Shown: positions 13,601-28,600, counted from the first letter of the stretch. The stretch: DNA of 64,000 nucleotides from Clarkia xantiana subsp. parviflora (GCA_036873135.1 JAPTYO010000002.1:1198952-1262951), one strand, 5' to 3'. Notes: generated from the sequence alone by a model not told the origin. Program-made: numbers and translations.

Positions 13601-16600
13601 TGTTATTTCCTGGTTAGTGTGGATGAGATGCTATTTTTCTTGGTTGATGTATTATTTGGATTTAGTGTTCCAGGTGCAAGCACTCTGGATATGTTCTTTG
13701 AAAGTCCTATGCTGGTTTAATCTAGCAATTCTATTGTAACCTTGTGTAATAACTTTTCGCATACTGGGTATCAACACTTCTTTGCATTCGTTAGTGGCTT
13801 TTCTCGTTTCTCACTTGCTGACAAAAAAGTATGAATATTGCTGATAATTTTCTATATTTAAAGTGCTCTGGAGAGCTTCCTAACTTTTCTTCCTTTTAAT
13901 TTTTAGTTCTAACTTTAATTGTCTAAATTTGTTTCATACTGCATGTTTTCTGTGTTAGCTGAGCAATTTATGCAAGTTGAATAAAATGTACAAGTTATTG
14001 CTTGGATGCCTGAAAAATAGTTGGAGATCTTTTATTCATGTGGCGTATAAACATGTTAGATGGTTTCACAAGTTTTTTCTGATTTCATAAGGACAGTTCA
14101 TTATGAATGTCATGCATCTTTTCCTTTTGAATTTTCAGCTGATAATTTCTAACATGTATAATTCTGTGAAATAAATTGTGTTCATTTTAGGTATGTGCTG
14201 TTCTGGTTGGTAATTTTCATCTGCAAGTTTGTGTTCGCTTACTTCCTCCAGGCAAGTCACTGCGCATCATAAATGTCCAAGTCTGAGGTGTTGCTTGGTT
14301 TTTTCTTTTCTTTAAGTAAATATTATATACCTTCCCTTGGTGCAGATAAGACCTCTTGTTAATCCTACAAATACTATCATTCACCTTCCATCATTGCGGT
14401 ACTCATGGCATGATTTGATTTCTAAGTGTAAGTTTTGCTTGTGGATTTTTGTCTTCTATGTATTTTCCGTTGGATTTTGTTCTTTATACTCATTCATGCT
14501 TCCGACTTTCTGGACAGACAACAATAACGCTTTGGCTGTTGCTAGCCTTTGGGCTCCTGTTGTGGCTGTGAGTTCTTTGTTTCGCTTTTCCTTTATTTTG
14601 ATATAATTTCAGTTTAATTCTGTAAAGTAGAAAAGGTCCAAATCATTTGTGAACATTAGATGTCTTAGAAGTGATCAGATGTTTTGGCTTTCTCTTCGAT
14701 TATGTCAGTAAAAATGATTATTTTCCTCCCTCTTCCTATATCCTGCACCTTCTTGGGGCCTTGTTAATGATATCAGTACCCTTACGATTGAAAAAAAGGA
14801 GAGTTTTCTTTAGGATTTGACTATTTGAGTTCTTTGCAAGTGTAGTTATTGTTACATGGGGTTTTCTGGGTGGTTTGATGTTTCTCTTCTTCTTTTATTT
14901 TAATAGTTAAATATTTGCTTTCTCTCCCAGATATATCTTATGGACATTTACATATGGTACACATTGTTATCAGCCGTTGTTGGAGGAGTGATGGGTGCAC
15001 GTGCTCGGTTAGGGGAGGTATTATTCCCACTATACTTTTGTATTTTCCGTTACTCTTCCGGAGGTGCATTAGTAGTTGGTAAAATTAACAGGTACATTCA
15101 TCTGGTGAAGTTTGGTTAGGCACCATTCTTTCGTGGATTACTATTTGCTGAACTAATTTTCCATGTACTAAAAAGCACGAAAGGACTTTATTTCCTGGGG
15201 TTGCTTATTTGTCAAAAAAGTAGGTAGCTATTTGTTTGACATAAAAAATAGCTGCTCATAGTGGTTATTTGTCACTTTATTGCCATTTTCTGTGACCAAT
15301 TTTGGTAGTCCAGCTAAAATTTTGTAGTGTAACTTACCTGGATCAGAAGTCGATGCGATTGCCATTTTGGACCGGGGTATCATCTTTGTGCTAGGCATGA
15401 CTTGAAGTATGGAGAACAACATAAGGGAATCTGAAGGAAATCATTGTCTTGAAATTATGAAAAGTTCACCGCGTAGACTCAAACATGATTATTAATTGAT
15501 AGGAAGTTTTGAATAACAAACGCTGGATTAGGCTTTATTATTTTCTGAAAAGAACAAGGAGTATGCTATATTACCTTTATGAAAATGTATCGCAGTAAAC
15601 GGTTTGAGCCTCATTTTCAAATGTGGCACTCTGTTCTTTTTCATTTTTCTTCTTTTAACTTGTCTATGGTTACTTTTTCACAGATTCGGTCCATTGAAAT
15701 GCTGCATAAGCGATTCGAGTCTTTCCCTGAAGCTTTTGTGAAGAATCTTGTTTCTTCTGAAACGAAGAGGTAATTATTACCTATATGATAAGCTGTGGGA
15801 CTTACTTCATGTGCTTGCACTAAGTTGCTGAAACTTTGGTTGCTGATTTATATTACTGTAATTTCGTTTCTACTCTGTTGCCTTAATTTTTTGGAGTTTC
15901 TTATTTGTCTTTTTCTTCTTGTGGATTTACTAGCTGCTTACTATTTGTTAAGTTTACTCATGCCAGAGCATTTGTGCCATGAGTTACTTAGGATTTATGC
16001 GTATAGCTGTTGTCTAAACCAACTCTTATGGGTTGATGAAATATTAGGTTTTGATGCTTGATAGTTAGCAGGAGTTGAAGCATTTGATATCTCTTTTATT
16101 TCTGATAGAATAGAACCTTGTACAAAAGAAAAACTTGAATGGGTGGTCTGTTGTCACATAAAAGTTATTTGAACTCTAGCAGGTTTGATTAGAATAGAAG
16201 ATCGATACTAGGAATATGATAGATTCATTTAGAAAAAGTATATGACCAATAGAAAGAAGCTGCTATACTCATTTGTATCCATCTTTCTGTCGTCTCTACA
16301 TTTGAAACAAACCCTGGCCTGACTGGATTTGTTTCTCTTTTTTCCCCGGTGAGATGAAAGCAATAGTTTCCAATTTCTGATTAGTATACCTGAAAACGTG
16401 TCATCTGCTAAAATGCCATATATTATCTTTCTTTCATGTTAACATCCATGACTACTTTCCCTTTCAGGCAACCGTTTAATCAACAATCAGCGCAGGTACT
16501 GAATCTTCCTTTCTTCTTTTATAAATAGATAGGCTCGCACGGACTGGTAGCTCCATTCATGGATGATTAATGACACCCTTTTTTTTCAGCTGGCCATCTC

Positions 16601-19600
16601 TGTTTTGTCGCTTGTATTTGTTCCTTTTCTAAATGTTATATATCTGATTAGGGGTAGATAAAAGGTAGTTGTTTTTATTTATTGTCTTATGCCGACAGGA
16701 TATGTAATAATTTTCTTAAGATTGGCGTCTTTTGAATCTAGAGACCATTTCTATGATTTAGGAAGGAACCAAAATTTATTATTTCCTGTTTCATTCTCAA
16801 ATTTTTTAGAGTTCTCAAGATGCAAATAAGACGTATGCAGCCATATTTTCTCCATTCTGGAATGAAATCATTAAAAGCTTGCGGGAGGAAGATTACATTA
16901 ATAACAGGTACATTCAAACAATATTATTTCTTTTCTTTAAGAAAATTCATATACTGCTTTGTCTTCCCTATTCAGTGTTATGGGAATTTTAGATTTTTAC
17001 AAGTAACTGTTGTGTTTTCAGGGAAATGGACTTGCTTTCCATGCCTAGCAACAGAGGAAGTTTAAGATTAGTTCAATGGCCTTTGTTTCTCTTAAGCAGT
17101 AAGGTAGAAGCATATAAATCTTTATTTTCATTTTTTATAATTTTATCTTAATGAGAAGGTTGATTTCCTCTTGTTGTTATGCACTTCCCTCTTCTCAGAT
17201 CTTGCTAGCCATTGATTTGGCGCTGGATAACCAAGATACACAAGCAGATCTTTGGAACAGAATATGCAGAGATGAATATATGGCTTATGCAGTCCAGGAG
17301 TGCTATTATAGTACTGAGAGAATCTTACAGTCATTGGTAGATGGCGAGGGAAAACTATGGTAGGAAATTAGGAATCCGCGTCTTATTTTTTTGGTTGGCT
17401 TCTCTTTCTGATTAATGCAGAAATTTTTGCATCTACCATTCATGTGCTCCTATGGTTACTGTTGATCAATGAATGGATAATCCAGATCATGATATGAATG
17501 TAGCTATTTTGGTTTGATTGTTGTTCTGATAGGGTTGAAAGAATTTTCCGAGAGATCAACAACAGCATATTGGAAGGCTCACTTGTTATGACCTTGCAAC
17601 TGAAGAAACTTCAGTTGGTGGTATCTCGATTCACTGCTCTGACTGGGCTCCTGGTATGTTCTCCAATATACTCGTCTGTAGCTTATGTAAACCTAGAACA
17701 TGTTAGTGGATATTCAGGCTATTGCCAGCATTCGTAAGCAAGCTCTAGTATAAGAAGAAAACCACCTATGTCTAACATCATTTAGTTATTGATGTATTTC
17801 ATGAGTCGGGTTCGTTGCCACCTGGATCTTTTTTATGTATAGGGCTAGTGGATGGATAATCTGTTGTTCAAAACAGCATTTCTAGAAAGTGGTCAACTGA
17901 ATTTCTGTTTTGCATTTTCTCATTTTTAGAGAGGTATGTGCATATTGAGGTTTTTGAGCTGAGGAAAAGACATCTGCTGGTTGGTTAAGGTGTCTTTTCA
18001 AATTGACATGTGACTATGCTGCTAGTCTCGTAGAAACTTTCAAGATGAATATTCTAAAGAAGTTACCTATTCCATAAGAGTGTTAATCATGCTCCATGCT
18101 CTCATATGCTCTCATGTATGGCTCTTTCTATATGTCGAATCATCATATCTTTTGGATTGCTAATTGTCATGACTGTGACATAAGGAGTATGGATATGAGT
18201 AGATTGTGCACAGAGTTTACATATGTTTAACAAGCTCAGCCAGTCAGTACTAATTGCCGATACCTTTGACAGCGTAATGAAAATGAAAACCTCACAAAAG
18301 GGGCTGCTAAAGCGTTGTTTGATTTATATGAGGTTGTCACCCATGAGCTGCTTTCACCTAACTTGAGGTATGCTTTCAACTTTTTATTATGAGCTTGCTT
18401 TTGCTTTAAACAATTAAGAATCGATTTCCCTGAACCCTCAGGGACGAGCTTGACACATGGCATATACTAGTAAAAGCGCGGGATGAGGGACGACTTTTTT
18501 CAAGGATTATATGGCCCAGAGATCCAGAAATCGTAAGTATCTTGATAAAACATCAGTGATGATTGCTTGTTCGTGTTGTACTCCTGATTTGGGTTTGTTT
18601 GGTTTGGTGGAACAGCAAGAGCAGGTGAAGCGGTTACACCTCCTTCTCACTGTTAAAGATACTGCAGCAAACATTCCAAAGAATCTTGAAGCAAGAAGAA
18701 GATTACAGTTTTTCGCAAATTCTCTATTTATGGACATGCCTCAGGCAAAGCCAGTTAGTGAGATGATGCCATTCTGGTAAATGTGTGCTCTTATAAATAA
18801 AGTGATTTTAGTTGGGAATCTACAAATATCTCACTCTTTTCACTCATTGGTTTTTTTGAGTACAGTGTCTTCACTCCGTACTATAGTGAAACTGTACTCT
18901 ATAGTTACAAAGATCTGCGGGAAGAGAATGAGGATGGAATATCTACCCTTTTCTATCTCCAGAAAATTTTTCCAGGTATCGTGTGTGTGTGTGTGTGTGT
19001 GTGTTTGTGTTTTTTTTTTCTTTTCTAAACTATTTTCAGAATGATGCTGGCTGATGCAATCAGTCACTTCTTAGAGCCTTGGATATCCTTTTTGAGAAGA
19101 TGTTCTAACAAAGTCACAAAGTCATGCATCATTCTAGCAAACATTGAGCCACCAGGTGCCTCATTGCAGTGGTGGACCCAGGATTTTTTCAGGGGGTTTA
19201 CTTTTAAAAATATCATACACGGAAGCTACATCAATCACATATCTTAAAAAATGGGGGTTCTAAACTTACACCATAATTATTAATTTGTTATATATATGTA
19301 GAATATACATACATGATACACATATATTGTAGATAATTGTGGACAAAATTTCCCAATTACTCTACCTACGTTTGCTCTGCCTCGTTGATCTTCTTAATAC
19401 TTGCATTACTGTTTTTTTTCTCTAGACGGTGTTACATATCCATGCTGCTGTATATGATTTTTCACTTTCTGTATTCGTGGTTGATGCTTGATCTTTTGTT
19501 TAGTTTATTTTGGATTTTTTCCCCCTCTGAATCATCATTTGACTCTGGTTTGTTTCTACCTAGATGAATGGGATAATTTCTTGGAAAGAATTGGTCGGGG

Positions 19601-22600
19601 AGGATCCACTGAAGATGCAGAACTTCAAGATAACTCTAGTGATTCTTTGGAACTTCGATTTTGGGCATCTTATCGTGGACAAACTTTAGCAAGAACTGGT
19701 CAGAATCTGATCCTTTTGTAATGATCCATAATTGCTTCAGCGTTTCGAGATCTTTTTTGTTAGCGTAAAGTAATATGACATGTTCTCTTCAGTACTAGAA
19801 GATTGATAATTGTGTTATGATGAAACAGTGCGTGGAATGATGTATTATAGAAGAGCTTTGTTGCTACAGAGTTTTCTTGAAAAGCGACATCTGGGAGGTA
19901 TGATGGTGTTGAAGTATTTGAACCTTCCACCGTGAGTAACAATACCACACCGGTGGTGTGAGTAAAAATTGGCACCATATAAGAAAGTGGGCTACCTCCT
20001 CCTATTTCCAATTGGTTTTAGGATGGAACCCCCACTTGTGGAAATGGTTGCTCTATATTGGCCCGTTGGGTTTGACTCGGCCCAATGTGGAATTTTACAG
20101 ATGGGATCATGTTTTCTTGTTTGAATTCCCAATATCTTTTGTATTATTAGTAGCATTTCTATGTATATTCACAATTCACACTGTTGCCACAGTGGATGAG
20201 CCTTCTTTGGCCAATGCTTCAACGACTCAAGGGTTTGAATTGTCACGTGAAGCAAGGGCACAAGCGGACTTGAAGTTTACTTATGTCGTGTCATGCCAAA
20301 TTTATGGTCAGCAAAAATTGAAAAAAGCTCCAGAAGCAGCAGATATTGGTCTTTTACTGCAAAGGCAAGATTATGTTTTTTATTCTTATTATATTCGGTT
20401 TGGTTTTATATTCTTCCAACGTTACCATGAAAATTTGTTATGTGCCCGGGTTATGGATCGCTCCAAGGGGCTTATGAATAGGATAAATGAACGTCGTTAG
20501 AGAGAGAAACTGAACTCTTGGCTCTTTAGAGTGAGTGCCTACCTCTAAAACCGTTGAAAGTATCCACCGTGAGAGAAATACCACATCAGTTGGTTTAGTA
20601 AATTGAGAACACTATATAAACAAGTGAACTACCTCCTCCTATCACCAATTGGTTTTAGAATGGAACTCCACTTCATTGATGGTTGCTCTCTCTTGGTCTG
20701 TTGGGCTTGGCTCGGCCCAATGTGAAATTCTTAATGGTATGAGAGCCAGAGCCAGGTTCCGATTGGCGGTGTTAGGTTTGTGTTCCCTTTGTTGATTCCA
20801 CGTACCAGATTGTACGGGTCGAGCCTGGGGCGTGAGAGTGGGGTTTGTTAAAATTAGTCCCTATTCGTTCAGATTTGAAAAGCTGGTGTCTTAGTTAAAG
20901 AATCCTCATGTTGCAGGGAGTGATGAAAGTATCCACCGTGAGAGTAATACGACATTGGCTGGTTTATTAAATTGAGAGCCCTTTAAATTGGTCTGGAGCT
21001 ATTACATATATTAGGAAACGATTATATCTAATCCTAGAATATAATATATTATAGTTACCTATATATTTTATAACTAAGTATCCTATCAATAATAGTAAAA
21101 TATCCTATATATTGAGTCTCTAATATATTATGTATAATATATTTATGGAATACTCCTGAAAAATGAGCTTGTCTTCAAGCTTGAAGATCAACTTCCTTAT
21201 GAGGATCAGATAATGGTGCTGCTTGTCAAGGTATTCGTGCATCAGATCCGTAACAAACAGCTGGCCGGGCGAGTCATGCATTATTTGCAGTAGCTTCTTG
21301 CTATTTGGGTGTACACTTACAGTTGACTTCTTTCCCCTCCTTTCCTCTCTTTGCTGCATCTTTTTGGATCTTCTAGCTCTTGAAACTGATACTGTGAAAT
21401 TAAATAATTAATACTGTTGCCTTAGTGAGCTTCCTTTTTTTTTTTTTTTTTGCTGCACCTTTTGATCTGGAGTTGCTGTCTTGGCACCCTTCAAGTTGAA
21501 AATTGTCTGTTGTGGTGGAAGAATGCTACTGCTGTCACTGGCTTCTCCTGTCCCTAAGATGGATCTGTTCAACTCCCACATGAAGGATTTCATCATATGT
21601 GTGATCTCAATCAGCTCATAATTCATCTCTGCCAATGCAGCAGCATCTATCCTGGCACGTTCCCCCTTCAATAGGGTCAGGATAGAATCGCCGATCTTGA
21701 TCGTCTCTGATACCAAATTGTTATGTGCCTGGGTTATGGATGGAGTTAGGGGAAAATGAATAGGATAAATTTCTTGGCTCATTAAAGAGAGGGCCCACCT
21801 CTGAAACTAAGTTTCAGATAATTTACTGCGTACTTCTTTTGTAATTTCATAGCCCTTTAAATAAGAGTGGAGCTATTACATATTAAGAAGCAATTATATA
21901 TAATTGTAGAATATACTATATTATAGATACCTATATATTTTATAGCTATATGTAACCTATCAATACTAATAAATTTCCTATATATTATATGCACCGATTG
22001 GGAGAAGGCATAGCTCCCTTCTGGCAAAGGATATAGCATGCTGAGTCTATAATATATTATCTATCATTATGGAATATATCCGTAACAAAATTGTTTAAAA
22101 TTTCTTACATCGTGTTTGTCCAAACATATGGAGATGATTATTTTTGGGTGGATGAGCTTGGTCAGGGTAGTGCTCCTGCTAAATTAAAATTGCCTAAAGA
22201 TATCATAAAGGAGGAATTTTATTTCATTTGTAGTTAGTTAATAAGCTGTTAATGATTTTTTTTTGTAGTATATTTAATTTAGTATGTCTATGCTTTATTG
22301 AAGCAAGTCACATGGGGACAACGCGGTCCCTTTTTCTGCAAATCAACAAGTTTTCCACTGTATTTGAGAACAGGTTTTAACTATAGCACTTGAGCTATAT
22401 GTGTTATCAGTAATGATCCGACATTAAAGTCCATATTTTTCCATTGTGTAGAAAAAAATATCTGTTTTACTTTGTTGGCAATTGAACGTTGGTTTAGTTT
22501 ATTCTAAAGGAAAGCTGTTGCAAGATTTTGTTAACACAAAGCTTATCTTCAATTTTTTTCGATGCTAATTATAAGTATGGTTATTAGCCGATACAGTAGT

Positions 22601-25600
22601 GCGCCTCTTGTGATAGAATACTAGAGAAACACCCTTATAAGGAACATTCTTACCATCTTTATGTTACAATGTGTTTCTGTTCTTGCATTTCCCATTACTT
22701 TCTTTTCCTGGAAAAGATTCCTCAAGCAATTTTCTGTGCTGACAATTGATTGGCTGTTCTTTTATGTGGGTGTTTCACTAGGAATGAGGCGTTAAGGGTA
22801 GCTTTTATACATGTGGAGGAAAGTGGCGTTACTGAAGGAAAAATCTCCAAGGAATACTTTTCAAAGCTTGTTAAAGCTGATATACATGGAAAAGATCAGG
22901 TAACCATAATATCTTTTGTATGTATGTGTATTATGAGCTAGCTGTAGATATTACACTGGAGGGTTTATTAAATTCATTTCACATGCCATCACTATGTTCT
23001 AAAAAAAGGACCTATGGTCATCTTAGTAGGATATACGTAAAGCTGTCTTCTATTGATCTGAAAATACCTTTTAAGATTTTATTTGAAACAGAAATTGTAC
23101 AAAGTAAACTCGAAGGTGAAGTGATTGCTAGTTGAAGTTAAGTTATTCTGATTTCATGAAAAAAGTGCATTATTAATATCATAAATATTCTAAATGGTTC
23201 ACTCTTGTAGTTGGCGATACCATTAACGAGTTGGTGGTTGTGAGACCTGTGGTGCAAAATGTTGGTAATTAAATGTTGTTTTATTTCTCTCATCATGCTG
23301 TGCTGTATGTTTTTCTTAGGAAGTATATTCCATCAAACTTCCTGGAGATCCAAAGCTTGGAGAGGGGAAGCCTGAAAACCAAAACCATGCCATAGTTTTT
23401 ACTCGTGGCGATGCAATTCAAACCATTGACATGAACCAGGTGATAAATTTATGTTGAGATACTAGTCTTGTTGCTTGGACACCCATGTCAAAAGAAAAAG
23501 AAATACTAGGCTCGTTGCTTCTGTTATGTAATCAAGTGGTTTCTAAATATATAAACATCACGTTTTTTATTCCTAGTGAAGATGCTATCCCGGATACATC
23601 TCACCTTTATATGTTGTTCAACGACCTTAGTTTTGATATTTTTATTGAAAAGACCTCCAAATCGCTCACTGACATGATAACGAGTAAATTCTTCTGACAT
23701 GATGATATATACTCCGTTTTGCAGGATAATTATCTCGAAGAGGCAATGAAGATGAGAAACCTTCTGGAAGAATTCAAGGGAAACCATGGCCTGAGGCCTC
23801 CAACCATTCTTGGCGTGAGGGAACATGTTTTCACGGGAAGGTTTGACATTGTTTCTTGTGATGTCATTTTTTCTAAAATGCTGATAACAAATTTCTGATA
23901 TGTATTTTCTCTGCAGTGTTTCTTCTCTGGCCTGGTTTATGTCTAATCAGGAGACAAGTTTTGTTACATTGGGTCAACGTGTATTAGCTTATCCCCTCAA
24001 GTGAGTAGTATGACATAGATGAAATATTCTGTCGTTTCTCAATTTAAATTATTGCAGATAGCATGCCTCCCACTCCTGTTTATGTCCATGCTTAGGGTTC
24101 TTTAGTATTACCTTTCGCGAGCACGGAAATATGTATATGGGTGGTTGTTCCATATTCCCAAGTCCATGCCATAGTGCTTCCTTGGTAAATGATATTCATG
24201 CTCTAAGAAATCATATGGACTTATAGACTTCTCCTGAGCAACTGTTCTCGAATTCCGTCTTATTTTCAGTCATATGTCTGCATGTTCCATTAAAATAAGA
24301 CTACATTTTTGCATTTTACCATCATCCTGTGATTTCAATCTCATGTCTGAGTTAATAGGGCTAGTGTTGTTGATCTTCTATTTTTGGAAATAAGCTGTTG
24401 TTTTGCCAACATAAACATACATACTTATCTTGCAGGGTCCGTATGCACTATGGACATCCTGATGTGTTTGATCGAGTATTTCATGTAACTCGAGGCGGAA
24501 TCAGCAAGGCATCCCGTGTGATAAATATAAGTGAGGATATATATGCAGGTGAGATACAAAGATCTCTTCTTACTGCATTTAGTTTGTCTGTCCTTCTTAG
24601 TCAGTTGTCTTAATAAGCATGTCTTTTGGATTGGTATGGTTCCATCTTCCTTTTAGGCCAATGGGTGCTGAACAGTCTTACATAATAGTCATTAATAGTT
24701 AATTCAAGCAGCTGAGCATTAGGCCTGAACCTTGGCTGTGTGGCATGGCGCATTTGCTGCCTAGTCCTGTGTACTTTTTTTTTTTGGTGTACAAGATTGC
24801 TTTCACAAGTTGTGGGCATTGAAATCCCTCCCCAATGAGATCCTAACTTGGTTTGCCCTGGTGAATGTAACTTGCTTTACCAGTTGGTTCAACCAACCTT
24901 AGGTGCATAGTTCTATGCTTCAGGATCATGATAAATTTAAATAAGGTCTTTAAAGAGATATGAGCTCATATCCAACCTCTGACAATTATATTTCTGTATA
25001 TTAATTTGTTTCCTAACTTCGATAATCTGATGTGGGGCTTGATTACATTATACAATTTTGTAGTAGTTTCTTCTATCATGCCTATCACTTCTTTATATTT
25101 TCATATGGATAATATGTTTTCATGGAAAACTGCAGGGTTCAATTCCACGTTGAGGCAGGGAAATATCACACATCATGAGTATATTCAGGTTACATAAGTG
25201 ATAAAAAGAATGCTCTTCATTGGGATAGTTTATTGGCTAAGTTTTATGACAGTCATTCTTTCATGCAGGTCGGGAAGGGAAGAGATGTTGGATTAAACCA
25301 AATTGCACTATTTGAAGGAAAAGTAGCAGGTGGTAATGGAGAGCAAGTGCTTAGTAGAGATGTCTACAGGATTGGGCAGCTATTTGACTTTTTCAGAATG
25401 CTTTCTTTCTACTTCACCACTGTTGGCTTTTATCTTTGTACTATGGTATGCATGCTCTTCACTTGGACTCTAAATCCTGTCTTTGTTTATTCTTCTTCCT
25501 TTAGTATCGCCAATTATTCTCTTTCGTGGTACAGATGACAGTGCTGACAGTATACATCTTCTTGTATGGGAGGGTTTACCTGGTAATATACTAGTCTACT

Positions 25601-28600
25601 CTTCTTTATTTAGCACGTCATCTGTGTTTCTTGCTAAGGTGGGCCTGGAATTCATAGCTCCAGTTCCATATAACTGTAAATGAATTGTCATAGTAAATAA
25701 AAGAAAAGTATAATACATACAGTGCTGCTTTCTAGTTAAAGTTAACTGGATGCTGCTTTGCCTGCATGAATTTCAAGACTGTCTGTATCTGCATGGTGCA
25801 ATCAACTATATCTCTTTGACCGATTTCTGATGCGGTGTAATTTTAAGATATCTCCCGTGTAGCCTCCCCATAATATTTTGGAAACATAAGAATCTTAGGC
25901 TGACATTTGACATGAGTGTCATAGCTCCCATCTGTGTGTTCCGCTGTATGACAAAGGAACTATGCCAGTGAAACACTGCTGAATCCCAGAGTTGCTCTTG
26001 CTTCCTGTATCTCCTGGAAAATGTAATCTCGATTCTATATGGTAGAAACATCTGCAAACTGTTCTGGTGACCATTCTATGCAAGAGCTGTTACATGAATG
26101 AGTATTAATATAACTTCAAGCTGTTTTAGCCCCTCAATTTCTCTTGGTGATGAGTTCCTACTGCTTGTTTATTTCAGGCATTCTCTGGACTTGATCAGGG
26201 CATCTCCCTTGAAGCCAAGATGTTAGGAAATACAGCCCTTGATGCTGCTTTAAATGCACAATTCTTGGTCCAGATCGGTGTTTTCACTGCTGTTCCTATG
26301 ATTATGGGCTTTATCCTGGAGATGGGATTACTAAAGGTTGGTGATGTTTATAGCTTGGGTTAAGAACCTATAAACTGTCTGAGGTTTGCCCTATATGAGA
26401 TTTTGGTGTCTGGAGTTTAAACTGTTGATATTGACTGTCTAAAGTTTCAACTTTGTTTAAATTTAGTTTTCCGTCCATTTTTGCTGTCAAATTTGACAGA
26501 ATGGTGTGAAAAGTCAAAATTGCCCATCATACTATTGTGTTTACTCCGACAACCACCCTACTCCGGCGGGCCACCACCCTACTCCGGCAGGCAACCACTC
26601 TAATCCGACCAACCACCACCCTACTCCGGCCGACCACCCAACTAGGGACAAATTTGTGTTTTATTTTTTTTTATCGGGTCATGTGACAAGCACATGACCA
26701 AATTTTGTCAATTTTAACAGCAAATTTCAACAAAGTTGAAACTTCAGACAGTCAATATTCAACAATTTGAACTCCAGACACCAAAATCTCCCATATGGCA
26801 AACTTCAGACAGTTTATAGGTTTTTAACTCTTATAGCTTTTATGTATAGCTGTGTTATGGGAACCCTGAAAAACATTTAAAAAGTGGGTGTTCAAGTTAT
26901 TGTCCAATCAGGAAAAATGACAAAAAAGTGTTAGGGATTATAGTCTCCATTGTGGTTATATTAGTACCTAGAGTTCTATGTTTAGTATTAGAGGTTTCCT
27001 ATATATAGGTCCTCATATCTTTGTAAACATAATCTTTGAGCACTCTAATAGAAATCATGTTTGATATTACTATTGGTTTGCTCTCATCCTTCTCCCCATG
27101 GTTTCTCTTCAAACACTCTCATGGTATCAGAGCCGGTCGATCAAGGACCTGATTCACGCTACTTCGTTTCAGTTTATGGATAGATCGATCATCATTCCTT
27201 CGCGTTTTATGCGATTTCAGCTCGATTCAGTCTCCACTAGTCAGCTTTAGCTCAGATTCAGTTATTCTCCGACGCAGTCTTCATGTTGCTGATCTGGTGC
27301 TTCAATTCCATGCCACCTCCTGCTTTCATGTTTCCACCTCCTGCTTACATGTTTGCAGCAGCTGTCATCCAACTGCGATGTGAAATTCCTATTTGTTTGC
27401 TCCCATTCAGCAGCAGATCTTCGATTTTAACAGCAGTGCAGAAGATGAATTCACACAAGAGCTCCGAGGAAAAAGCGCCACAAACACGAGCTCCAAGGAA
27501 TTTAGATCAGCATCAGATTCTCATCAGCATTGCGATCTCCGGCATCCGCAGCCAAATCTGTTCAACAACAGCCTTCTGATCGTCCACGGCCTGGACGGAT
27601 CTCCCTCTCCACGGATCTGTCTCTCCTCTGTTTCAATTCTCGTCCTCAGCTAATGCCGGCTCTCTGAAGCCTCAGAACATCCAATCGGAACTGTACGTGA
27701 CGTCGATGAATCTTCTTCTTCTTTTCTGGTCATGGACGCTGCTTCAGGATGCCGATTTGTGCCTTCTCTGTCTTCTTTTCTGGTCATGGACGTGATGATT
27801 CAGGTTGCCGTGCCTCTTCTCCGTGCTTCTTCTCATCAGAGCACTGCTTCTTCTCCTTCCATCAGCATCACAACTCAAGTTCCGAGGATTTTCGATCAAA
27901 ATCAATTCGATATGTTCTGGTATGACTTCATTGACTTGATTCAAGTTGAACCTGGTTATTAGCTCCATTATCAACCCTCTAGAATCTGTAAATCAGCCGA
28001 GGAACAAACCCGAGCTAATCTCCTCCCCTTTCCTCCTCTGTGAGCCAACTGACTGATTCAATTTGTTTATAGCTGCTGGATTTATGCTTGGAATTGATTA
28101 GATATAGTTGGATCAAAGATGTTAAAGGATTTGTGTGTGGTTTTTCTGAATTCGGGTTGAATACTCGATTTATCTGATGCTGGAACCTCAGTTATACACT
28201 GCAAATTACTGATTCTGCAAATTTGAGTTCATATGCTGCAAATTACCGATTCTGCAAATTTGAGTTCAAAGCCATTTTGGATGCAATACTTCATTGTCTG
28301 CTTGCTGGATTATGATGTGGTTGAGGATTGTAGCTGCAAATTGGTTCGAATAAGCTCAGAAAATGGGGTTTCTGCTGCCAATTAAATTTTACAAAGCTCT
28401 GTTGGTGATTGATCTGAAGGTTAAAGTGGTTTCGATGCTATGATTGGACTCCCTTTTGTTTTCTTTGATGAAGCAGTGACAGATGCCAAAGTTTTGCACG
28501 GCTGCATTGTTTTTGTTGTTCTTTTACCGCCATGAAGAGCATTCTGGAGTCATGGAGATCTATTAGATTGAAATTCAGCAAGGATTGTGAGTTTGATTGC

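Noticed and set aside
19160..19275. Possible transposon end (GTGGTGGACCCAGGATTTTT) in CALS10 intron 31
   Set aside because: Resembles the ends of some plant DNA elements, but I could find neither a partner terminus nor a target duplication.
26505..26697. CRISPR-like or satellite array of CCACCCTACTCCGGC units
   Set aside because: Only four degenerate units without unique spacers, inside a fold-back element of a plant nuclear intron; not a CRISPR array.
27283..27962. Short plus and minus ORFs inside the young LTR element
   Set aside because: None matches gag, protease, integrase, RT or RNase H; several overlap in different frames, as expected for non-coding sequence.
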